Assembly (NCBI GenBank): GCA_013041835.1
Contig: JABDRH010000605.1
Span: 1-7,352, forward strand
Origin: Desulfatitalea sp.
GTDB taxonomy: Bacteria; Desulfobacterota; Desulfobacteria; Desulfobacterales; Desulfosarcinaceae
Reading direction: 5' to 3'
DNA: 7,352 nt
Positions 1 to 4,822 of the stretch are shown here, in pieces. Below the pieces are notes generated by a model. The model did no database searches and was not told the DNA's origin. It saw nothing but the letters and a program-made list of their open reading frames with translations. The translations under genes were made by a program, and so were the position numbers. The stretch's first letter is position 1; the number at the start of each line of letters is the position of its first letter.

Positions 1-117
1 ACCCTCAGAAGGCCGGTCACTTCTTTCATCGCAAGTGAAAAGGCGCGGCATCAGTTCGGCGTACCATCAGAACCGTCAGCGGTAACCACAACCCACATTA
101 CAAGCAACGCCGCTTAG
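1..117 (+). CDS. possible C-terminal tail of an unrecognised protein (partial)
   Basis: Frame 1 is open from the window edge to a TAG at 115-117 and would encode 38 residues ending in ITSNAA. The other two plus-strand frames close earlier (TAA at 83-85, TGA at 36-38). The stop lies 18 bases before a strong plus-strand terminator, the spacing expected for the end of a transcription unit. No motif is recognisable, and the third-position GC is lower than in the definite genes here, so the stretch could equally be non-coding. The protein's beginning lies outside the window. No function is proposed. Confidence 0.3.
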   Translation, partial: TLRRPVTSFIASEKARHQFGVPSEPSAVTTTHITSNAA

Positions 118-135
118 TTTGTTTGTAACGTTTTG

Positions 136-173
136 GCTGCTCCCGCTGCATCATGGGCGGGAGCAGCTTTTTT
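136..173 (+). terminator. strong rho-independent terminator
   Basis: A perfect 11-bp GC-rich stem (GCTGCTCCCGC at 136-146 pairing with GCGGGAGCAGC at 157-167) encloses a 10-base loop and is followed at once by six T residues (168-173). This is a canonical intrinsic terminator for transcription entering from the left. There is no matching T-run for the minus strand, so it appears unidirectional. It isolates the PilZ gene from whatever lies upstream. Confidence 0.93.
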
Positions 174-429
174 GCCGGCCATTTTTACACACATTGGACT
201 TGACCTGGCTTTGCCTCTTGATTTATCCTTTCAGCGGGCTTCAACACTTTGTTTCATCAAAAATTAGGCTTTGTAGTGGGCAAGGTGTATTCCTTCTATA
301 GGTTCAAACTGTTCCGTTTGACCTGAAAACCGATTCTAATGGGGACCAGGCTCTTTCTAAGGGGTGTTGATTTGTTCAGATTGTTGCGAAGCTGCATTGT
401 AAAGCGACATCGATGGGTCGGGAGGTTGG
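174..429. other. non-coding stretch upstream of the PilZ gene
   Basis: No credible coding region is seen on either strand. The short open frame at 119-301 runs through the terminator and has no recognisable content. The stretch is AT-richer than the genes. It contains the 8-mer TTGACCTG twice (200-207 and 318-325), but neither copy is followed at 16-18 bases by a good -10 hexamer. A weak promoter candidate lies near the right end and is listed separately. No riboswitch fold, including the cyclic-di-GMP class, was recognised. Confidence 0.5.
375..403 (+). promoter_or_regulatory. weak candidate sigma70-type promoter for the PilZ gene
   Basis: TTCAGA (375-380) and TGTAAA (398-403) each match 4 of 6 consensus bases and are separated by 17 bases. 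The start site would fall near base 410, about 20 bases before the ATG at 430. Matches of this quality are common by chance, so this is only the best candidate downstream of the terminator. Confidence 0.25.
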
Positions 430-708
430 ATGAAAAATCAGTTGGTATTCGGCGAAAGGCGGCTGCATCAGCGCAAAGAGTGCACCTTCGCGGTGAAAAT
501 TGATGACACGGTTAAGGTCTATCAGGGGCATCTGCGGAATCTGAGCCTCAGCGGCGCGCTGATCAAACCCCCTACCCAGTTCAAAGCGCGTATCGGCAAG
601 GAGCTGTATCTGACGATTCCTTTCCGCAACAGGGGAGGAGATATCACCATCAAAGGGCAGATCATCTACCATCGGCACAATGGGATGGTGGTTGTTTTTC
701 TCAGATAA
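430..708 (+). CDS. stand-alone PilZ domain protein (putative cyclic-di-GMP receptor)
   Basis: The 92-residue product is essentially one PilZ domain. The two cyclic-di-GMP binding signatures are intact: RxxxR at R11-R15 (RLHQR) and NxSxxG at N37-S39-G42 (NLSLSG), followed by the beta-rich remainder ending in GMVVVFLR. Members of this family bind cyclic-di-GMP and then act on a partner protein, for example in motility, exopolysaccharide synthesis or transcription. With no signal peptide, membrane segment or second domain, it is probably a cytoplasmic adaptor. The ATG is preceded by GGGAGG at 420-425 with a short 4-base gap, supporting this start. The gene stands alone between a terminator upstream and a promoter-bearing gap downstream, so its output target cannot be read from context. 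The family call is secure; the specific role is unknown. Confidence 0.88.
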   Translation: MKNQLVFGERRLHQRKECTFAVKIDDTVKVYQGHLRNLSLSGALIKPPTQFKARIGKELYLTIPFRNRGGDITIKGQIIYHRHNGMVVVFLR

Positions 709-719
709 TTCCAATTATC
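704..719. repeat. perfect palindrome over the PilZ gene stop codon
   Basis: GATAATT (704-710) and AATTATC (713-719) form a perfect 7-bp inverted repeat around CC, covering the TAA stop at 706-708. It is AT-rich, has a two-base loop and is not followed by a T-run, so it is a poor intrinsic terminator. It could be a protein-binding site, a weak mRNA 3' hairpin, or chance. A further short GC hairpin (GCCGG 761-765, CCGGC 768-772) follows in the same gap. Confidence 0.4.
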
Positions 720-814
720 CGGGTACAAATTCGAAAGACCGGCTAGAGTGCCGCCGTCTTGCCGGAACCGGCCTTTACCTAATCTTTACACTTCCTTTAT
801 CGCCTTTTCACGCT

Positions 815-843
815 TTTGCATTAATATGAGGCTAACTGATAAT
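815..843 (+). promoter_or_regulatory. candidate sigma70-type promoter for msrAB
   Basis: TTTGCA (815-820, 4 of 6 matches) and GATAAT (838-843, 5 of 6 matches) are separated by 17 bases. They lie about 60 bases upstream of the msrAB start, in an AT-rich part of the PilZ-msrAB gap. Transcription would start near 850, inside the inverted repeat at 843-863. This is the best promoter match in the 193-base gap. Confidence 0.42.
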
Positions 844-863
844 TTACGGTTTTCGGCCGTAAA
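843..863. repeat. operator-like inverted repeat at the msrAB promoter
   Basis: TTTACGG (843-849) and CCGTAAA (857-863) are perfect 7-bp inverted arms separated by 7 bases. The left arm touches the last base of the proposed -10 hexamer and the repeat spans the predicted transcription start, a position typical of repressor operators. Alternatively it could form a small hairpin in the 5' leader. No regulator family is identified from the sequence. Confidence 0.45.
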
Positions 864-901
864 GCAGTTCGGCCGGCGAACCCAAGCGCAGGAGGCTACC
901 T

Positions 902-2059
902 ATGAAACGACTCATTGGAATCCTTATTGTCACCCTCGGCGTACTGGTGCTGGGCTTCAGCCATAACGGCATTACAGACAAGGGCAACAACGAAGCAGTG
1001 TCCCAGTTGCCGCCCAACACACAAACGGCGGTCTTTGCAGGCGGTTGCTTTTGGTGCACGGAATCAGATTTCGAGACGGTGGCGGGCGTCCGTGAAGCAG
1101 TCTCGGGATATACCGGCGGGCAGGCGGCAAATCCGACCTACGAGCAGGTTTCCCACGGTGGGACCGGCCATATCGAATCGGTCAAGGTCTATTTCGATCC
1201 GACCCGCATCTCCTATGAAGATCTGCTCGACATCTTCTGGCGGCATGTGGACCCCACCGACCCCGGTGGTCAATTCGCGGACCGCGGCGACCAGTACCGC
1301 AGCGTCATTTTCTATGCCGACGAGCAGCAGCGACGGGCAGCCCAGTCGTCCAAGGCGCGGTTGTCGACATCAGGGCAGTTCGACAAGCCCATTGTTACCG
1401 AGATTCTTGCCTTGGGTGAATTTTATCCGGCCGAGGCGTATCACCAGGATTACTACAAAAAAAATTCATTTCGATACAAATTTTACCGCAGTCGCTCCGG
1501 CCGGGATCAATTTTTAGAGCGAGCATGGGGCATGGACAAGTTTAAAAAGGAGAAAGGCATGAAGCAATCGAGCTCGCCTGCCGGTGATATGCAGGAAATG
1601 AACACGAAAAGCGGTGCCGTTAATACGCCCGATAAAGAATCGCTGCGCGAGCGGCTTACCCCGATGCAGTATGGCGTGACCCAAAAAGACGGTACCGAAC
1701 CCCCCTTTAACAATGCGTATTGGGACAACCATGATGAGGGCATCTATGTGGATATCGTCTCTGGCGAACCCCTGTTCAGCTCCACCCATAAGTTTGATTC
1801 GGGTACGGGATGGCCCAGCTTTACGCAACCGCTGGCGGTGGATAACGTCGTGGAAAGGATTGACCGCGGCTTATTCATGGTGCGCACCGAAGTGCGCAGC
1901 AAACAAGCCGATTCCCATCTGGGCCATGTGTTTGAGGACGGCCCTGCGCCCACGGGATTGCGTTACTGCATCAATTCCGCGGCCTTGCGTTTCATTCCGA
2001 AGGAAAAACTGACCGAAGAGGGGTATGGCAAGTATGTGGGGCTATTTGAAAAAGAGTGA
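902..2059 (+). CDS. msrAB: exported MsrA-MsrB fusion, peptide methionine sulfoxide reductase
   Basis: This 385-residue enzyme reduces both epimers of methionine sulfoxide in oxidised proteins: MsrA the S form, MsrB the R form. Residues 1-20 are a basic start plus hydrophobic stretch, indicating a signal peptide or membrane anchor and hence periplasmic action. MsrA spans about 42-205 with GCFWC (catalytic C49; C52 two residues on). A polar, methionine-containing linker (about 206-245) leads to MsrB (about 250-375), with [16 protein letters not shown] and RYCINS (catalytic C356). Only three cysteines exist. The four zinc cysteines of zinc-type MsrB are absent, and the usual resolving cysteine in SGCGWPSF is T302. 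The ATG follows AGGAGG (890-895) with an ideal 6-base gap. The gene stands alone, with its stop 10 bases from the convergent nrdJ stop. An internal start at codon 220 is listed separately. The family call is secure; the exported location is inferred. Confidence 0.95.
   Translation: MKRLIGILIVTLGVLVLGFSHNGITDKGNNEAVSQLPPNTQTAVFAGGCFWCTESDFETVAGVREAVSGYTGGQAANPTYEQVSHGGTGHIESVKVYFDPTRISYEDLLDIFWRHVDPTDPGGQFADRGDQYRSVIFYADEQQRRAAQSSKARLSTSGQFDKPIVTEILALGEFYPAEAYHQDYYKKNSFRYKFYRSRSGRDQFLERAWGMDKFKKEKGMKQSSSPAGDMQEMNTKSGAVNTPDKESLRERLTPMQYGVTQKDGTEPPFNNAYWDNHDEGIYVDIVSGEPLFSSTHKFDSGTGWPSFTQPLAVDNVVERIDRGLFMVRTEVRSKQADSHLGHVFEDGPAPTGLRYCINSAALRFIPKEKLTEEGYGKYVGLFEKE
1547..1561 (+). promoter_or_regulatory. 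internal ribosome-binding site and in-frame ATG between MsrA and MsrB
   Basis: AAGGAG (1547-1552), six bases, then ATG (1559-1561) form an ideal translation start inside msrAB, in frame at codon 220. It falls in the linker between the MsrA and MsrB domains. Initiation here would give a 166-residue complete MsrB without the export signal, presumably cytosolic. The purine-rich bases also simply encode lysine and glutamate, so coincidence, or a scar of an ancestral gene fusion, are alternatives. Confidence 0.4.
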
Positions 2060-2069
2060 AACAGGGCAT

Positions 2070-4556
2070 TCATCCGCATTTGGTGAACCCGCAAAAATGG
2101 CACGTCTGGCAGCCCTCCTCGAAGCTGATGGTCTGGCCGCATTCAGGGCAGGTGGCGCCTAAAAGACTGTTGACGGCCTTGCCGGGTTGCCGGCCGGTTG
2201 TTGTTTTTACATAGCGACGTTCCAGAACGCGGGCGATGGCATCGGGAATCGACAGCACCAGTCCGCCTTCCTGGAAGATGGGATGCTCCCCGCCAATACC
2301 CTTGAGTTGCTCGATGATCTGGTCCACCTGTACCCCCGAGCGCAGGGCCAGGGAAACCAGGCGTCCGATGGCCTCGGTCTTGGCGGTGGTGGAGCGACCC
2401 GACTTGCCGATGGTGGCAAACACCTCGAAAGGGCGGCCGTTGAATTCGGTCACGGTCACGTAAAGCTGGCCATAGCCGGTGCGGATTTTGGTCGTAAAGC
2501 CTTCCAGGGTTTCAGGCCGCTTGCGCACGGCGGCCATGATGTCATCGGACGACGCGCTAGCACCGGTGGCGAGCACCTGCTGTTCCTTGCTGCCGTCCCG
2601 GTAGAGGGTCACCCCTTTGCAGCCCAGCTCGTAGGCCAGGTCATAGATCTTGCGTACATCGTCCGCCGTGGCGTCCCGGGGCAGGTTGACGGTTTTGGAG
2701 ACGGCATTGTCGGTGTACTTTTGGAAAGCGGCCTGCATGCGCAGATGCCATTCCGGCGAGATGTCGTGGGCCGTGACGAAGACCGCCCGAACTTCCTCGG
2801 GAATGGTGTCAATATCCTTGATGGACCCGCACCGGGCAATCGTCTCCATCAGTTCCGCCGAATAGAAGCCGCGTGTCTTGGCCTCGGCCTCGAAGATGGG
2901 ATTGACTTCGGTGAGGCGGTCGTTATCCATCACATTGCGCACAAAGCTCAGGGCGAACAGCGGTTCGATGCCGCTGGAGCAGTTGGCGATGATGCTCAGG
3001 GTGCCGGTGGGGGCGATGGTGGTGCGTGTGGCGTTGCGCAGGGGCGGACTATCCGTCTCCTTGTAAATGCTCTGGTCGAAATTGAGAAAGGCGCTTCGGG
3101 TTTCGGCCAGCCGACGGGATGCACTGCATGCCTCGTTCTGGATAAACGCCATGACCTTTTCGGCCAATTTCAAAGCTGCTTCGGAGTTATATGGAATCTT
3201 TAATTGAAAAAGCAAATCGGCAAAACCCATCACACCCAGGCCCACCTTCCGGTTGCCTTTGACCATGGCGTCGATGGACGGTAAGGGATACGCCGACATA
3301 TCGATGGTATTGTCCAAAAAATGAACGGCTGCATGTACCACGCGGCCTAGCGCTTCAAAATCCACAGTGGGCGCATCCTGCTCCGTACACACGAAACGGG
3401 CCAGGTTGATGGAGCCCAAATTGCATGCCTCCATGGGCAGCAAGGGCTGTTCACCGCACGGATTTGTGCTCTCGATCCGGCCGAGGCGTGGGGTGGGATT
3501 GTCGCGGTTCATGCGGTCGAGAAAGACGATGCCGGGATCGCCGTTTTTCCACGCCTGCTGGACCAGCGCACCGTAAACCGTTGCAGCGTTCAACGATCCG
3601 GTTCGCTGCTGGGTGCAGGGGTCAACCAGGTCGTACGTCGCATCGTGCGCCACGGCTTGCATGAACGCGTCGGTGAGGCCGACCGAGATGTTGAAATTGT
3701 TCAGATCCCCGTTGTTCTGCTTGCAGAAGATAAACTCCATAATGTCGGGGTGATCCACATTTAATATGGCCATGTTGGCGCCGCGGCGCGTGCCGCCCTG
3801 TTTGACTTGTTCGGTGGCGGTATTGAAAATTTTCATGAAGGAGACCGGCCCCGAAGCCACTCCGCCGGTCGTGCCCACCATGGAATTTTTGGGTCTCAAC
3901 CGGGAGAAAGAAAAGCCGGTGCCGCCGCCCGATTTGTGGATGATGGCCGCATTTTTCAAGGTGTCGAAGATGGCTTCCATGCTGTCGTCCACCGGCAGTA
4001 CGAAACAGGCGGCCAACTGCCCCAGCCGGCGGCCCGCATTCATCAGGGTGGGTGAGTTGGGCAAAAATGTCAGGTCGGTCATCAGGCGATAGAAGACCTC
4101 CTCGGTGCCCTTCACGTCGGCATCTGAATCATACCTCAGGTCAGCCTGGGCGATGTGGCGGGCCACCCGACGAAACATCTGCGCCGGCTTCTCTTTGCAG
4201 CGTCCGGCGTCATCCTTGCGCAGATAGCGCCGTTCGAGCACCTTGACGGCATTATCGGTCAGATGAAGGCCGTTTCGTACGAACAGCGACTTGTCCAGGG
4301 GCACGCGTACGATCTTGGGCAGACCGTGCTCCTCCAAGGTGGCCTCGACCACGGCATCGACAATAGGCGGGGTGATGCGGTGTATTTTCAAATCATCGAT
4401 GGCTTCACGGATGAAACGGCAAATGGACTGCGCCTGTTCGCCGTCCATGGGATGTTGTTGGATCAGCATGCGCGACAATTGGTCATCATCCCAGCTATAG
4501 GCAGCCAGATCGACAACGCCTTCCTTGGTCTCAATGAGCTTGGCTTTGCGCCCCAT
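2070..4556 (-). CDS. nrdJ: adenosylcobalamin-dependent (class II) ribonucleotide reductase
   Basis: The 828-residue enzyme reduces ribonucleotides to deoxyribonucleotides using a radical generated from coenzyme B12. It neither needs nor is destroyed by oxygen. Residues about 1-80 resemble an ATP-cone in length and in their ITPPIVDAVVEATLEEHG part, but lack the KRDG-type nucleotide signature. The catalytic barrel carries SPTLMNAGRRLGQ, C184, and NPCGEQPL, with N365, the thiyl C367 and E369. C378 lies 11 residues on and should pair with C184 as the redox disulfide. A TSCPD-type domain (about 650-780) follows; its name motif reads SIPDAIA, with no cysteine. The tail has six cysteines (C803, C806, C816, C819, C822, C827), probably for zinc binding and disulfide relay from thioredoxin. 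ATG at 4556 is preferred over an in-frame TTG at 4562 because AAGGAG is 8 bases from the ATG but only 2 from the TTG. The short predicted leader leaves no room for a cobalamin riboswitch. Divergent from nrdD and convergent with msrAB. Confidence 0.95.
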   Translation of the reverse strand: MGRKAKLIETKEGVVDLAAYSWDDDQLSRMLIQQHPMDGEQAQSICRFIREAIDDLKIHRITPPIVDAVVEATLEEHGLPKIVRVPLDKSLFVRNGLHLTDNAVKVLERRYLRKDDAGRCKEKPAQMFRRVARHIAQADLRYDSDADVKGTEEVFYRLMTDLTFLPNSPTLMNAGRRLGQLAACFVLPVDDSMEAIFDTLKNAAIIHKSGGGTGFSFSRLRPKNSMVGTTGGVASGPVSFMKIFNTATEQVKQGGTRRGANMAILNVDHPDIMEFIFCKQNNGDLNNFNISVGLTDAFMQAVAHDATYDLVDPCTQQRTGSLNAATVYGALVQQAWKNGDPGIVFLDRMNRDNPTPRLGRIESTNPCGEQPLLPMEACNLGSINLARFVCTEQDAPTVDFEALGRVVHAAVHFLDNTIDMSAYPLPSIDAMVKGNRKVGLGVMGFADLLFQLKIPYNSEAALKLAEKVMAFIQNEACSASRRLAETRSAFLNFDQSIYKETDSPPLRNATRTTIAPTGTLSIIANCSSGIEPLFALSFVRNVMDNDRLTEVNPIFEAEAKTRGFYSAELMETIARCGSIKDIDTIPEEVRAVFVTAHDISPEWHLRMQAAFQKYTDNAVSKTVNLPRDATADDVRKIYDLAYELGCKGVTLYRDGSKEQQVLATGASASSDDIMAAVRKRPETLEGFTTKIRTGYGQLYVTVTEFNGRPFEVFATIGKSGRSTTAKTEAIGRLVSLALRSGVQVDQIIEQLKGIGGEHPIFQEGGLVLSIPDAIARVLERRYVKTTTGRQPGKAVNSLLGATCPECGQTISFEEGCQTCHFCGFTKCG

Positions 4557-4564
4557 GAGCAACT

Positions 4565-4570
4565 CTCCTT
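4565..4570 (-). promoter_or_regulatory. ribosome-binding site fixing the nrdJ start
   Basis: On the minus strand AAGGAG sits 8 bases before ATG (first base 4556) and only 2 bases before the alternative in-frame TTG (first base 4562). The spacing decides for the ATG and shortens the protein by two residues relative to the longest open frame. Confidence 0.8.
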
Positions 4571-4584
4571 GTTTGATGTAGGCA

Positions 4585-4614
4585 ATTTTAGAGGTACTAC
4601 ATCTTGTATGTCAA
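4585..4614 (-). promoter_or_regulatory. nrdJ promoter (sigma70-type)
   Basis: Read on the minus strand, a perfect -35 TTGACA (4614-4609) is followed by an 18-base spacer and TAAAAT (4590-4585, 5 of 6 matches). The predicted start near 4577 leaves a leader of about 20 bases. The first NrdR-like box occupies the spacer between the two hexamers, so a bound repressor would block RNA polymerase directly. Confidence 0.75.
4594..4609. promoter_or_regulatory. NrdR box 1 (proximal to nrdJ)
   Basis: GTACTACATCTTGTAT matches 12 of 16 positions of the NrdR box consensus ACACWATATMTWGTGT as I recall it. It lies inside the -35/-10 spacer of the nrdJ promoter. NrdR is the ATP/dATP-binding repressor of bacterial RNR genes and characteristically binds two boxes on the same face of the helix. 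The second box starts exactly 31 bp away. Confidence 0.65.
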
Positions 4615-4624
4615 CAGGAATAAT

Positions 4625-4640
4625 TCTCAATATGTGGTTT
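4625..4640. promoter_or_regulatory. NrdR box 2 (proximal to nrdD)
   Basis: TCTCAATATGTGGTTT matches 11 of 16 consensus positions, including the central AATAT. It begins 31 bp after box 1, leaving a 15-bp gap, the classic tandem NrdR arrangement (three helical turns). It lies between the two outward-facing TTGACA hexamers, 7 bases upstream of the nrdD-side one. On its own it would be weak; its phasing with box 1 is what supports it. Confidence 0.58.
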
Positions 4641-4647
4641 TTTTTAA

Positions 4648-4676
4648 TTGACAGGCCTGGCTTTTTTGGTGTAGCT
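4648..4676 (+). promoter_or_regulatory. candidate nrdD promoter (perfect -35, poor -10)
   Basis: TTGACA at 4648-4653 is a perfect -35 element facing nrdD. At the 17-18-base spacing the -10 region reads GTAGCT or TAGCTA, which matches poorly, while TAAATA further on is too distant. Either the promoter needs an activator or the -35 match is fortuitous. If used, transcription starts near 4684 and the nrdD leader is about 140 bases long. Confidence 0.38.
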
Positions 4677-4810
4677 AAATACCCATGCGATCAAGCAATC
4701 ACAACGACAAACCGCACCATCATTACCTCATACTTCCAGTAGTACACTGAAACCCTCCGGCGTTTCGGCGTCGGACCACAACCCGATACAAACAATTCCA
4801 ATTTCCCATA

Positions 4811-4816
4811 AAGGAG
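4811..4816 (+). promoter_or_regulatory. ribosome-binding site fixing the nrdD GTG start
   Basis: AAGGAG ends six bases before the GTG at 4823, the only well-placed start here. The encoded protein begins directly with the ATP-cone sequence (FEQIKKRDGRIVEF), supporting this choice despite the less common start codon. Confidence 0.85.
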
Positions 4817-4822
4817 CCTGCG

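Noticed and set aside
119..301. A 60-codon open frame downstream of position 118
   Set aside because: It reads straight through the terminator stem-loop and has no Shine-Dalgarno or recognisable content.
1040..1070. Possible selenocysteine-type MsrA, as found in some anaerobes
   Set aside because: Both active-site positions of GCFWC are encoded by TGC; there is no in-frame TGA.
2187..3203. A 338-codon open frame on the plus strand opposite nrdJ
   Set aside because: It is a shadow of nrdJ with low-complexity Gly/Ala/His composition and no motif or ribosome site; nrdJ is unambiguous on the other strand.
4557..4620. Possible cobalamin riboswitch upstream of the B12-dependent nrdJ
   Set aside because: The predicted leader is only about 20 bases, far too short, and no B12-box-like sequence was recognised.
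4640..4672. T-rich stretches with AGGCCT between nrdJ and nrdD as a terminator
   Set aside because: The only inverted repeat there is a tiny CAGG/CCTG with no loop, so no stable stem precedes the T-run.
4690..4715. Possible FNR site upstream of nrdD
   Set aside because: No TTGAT-N4-ATCAA arrangement is present; only isolated ATCAA-like pieces occur.
4155..4742. A 195-codon plus-strand open frame running from within nrdJ into the intergenic region
   Set aside because: It overlaps the nrdJ start, the promoters and the NrdR boxes, shows no domain, and is best explained as an nrdJ shadow extended by chance.
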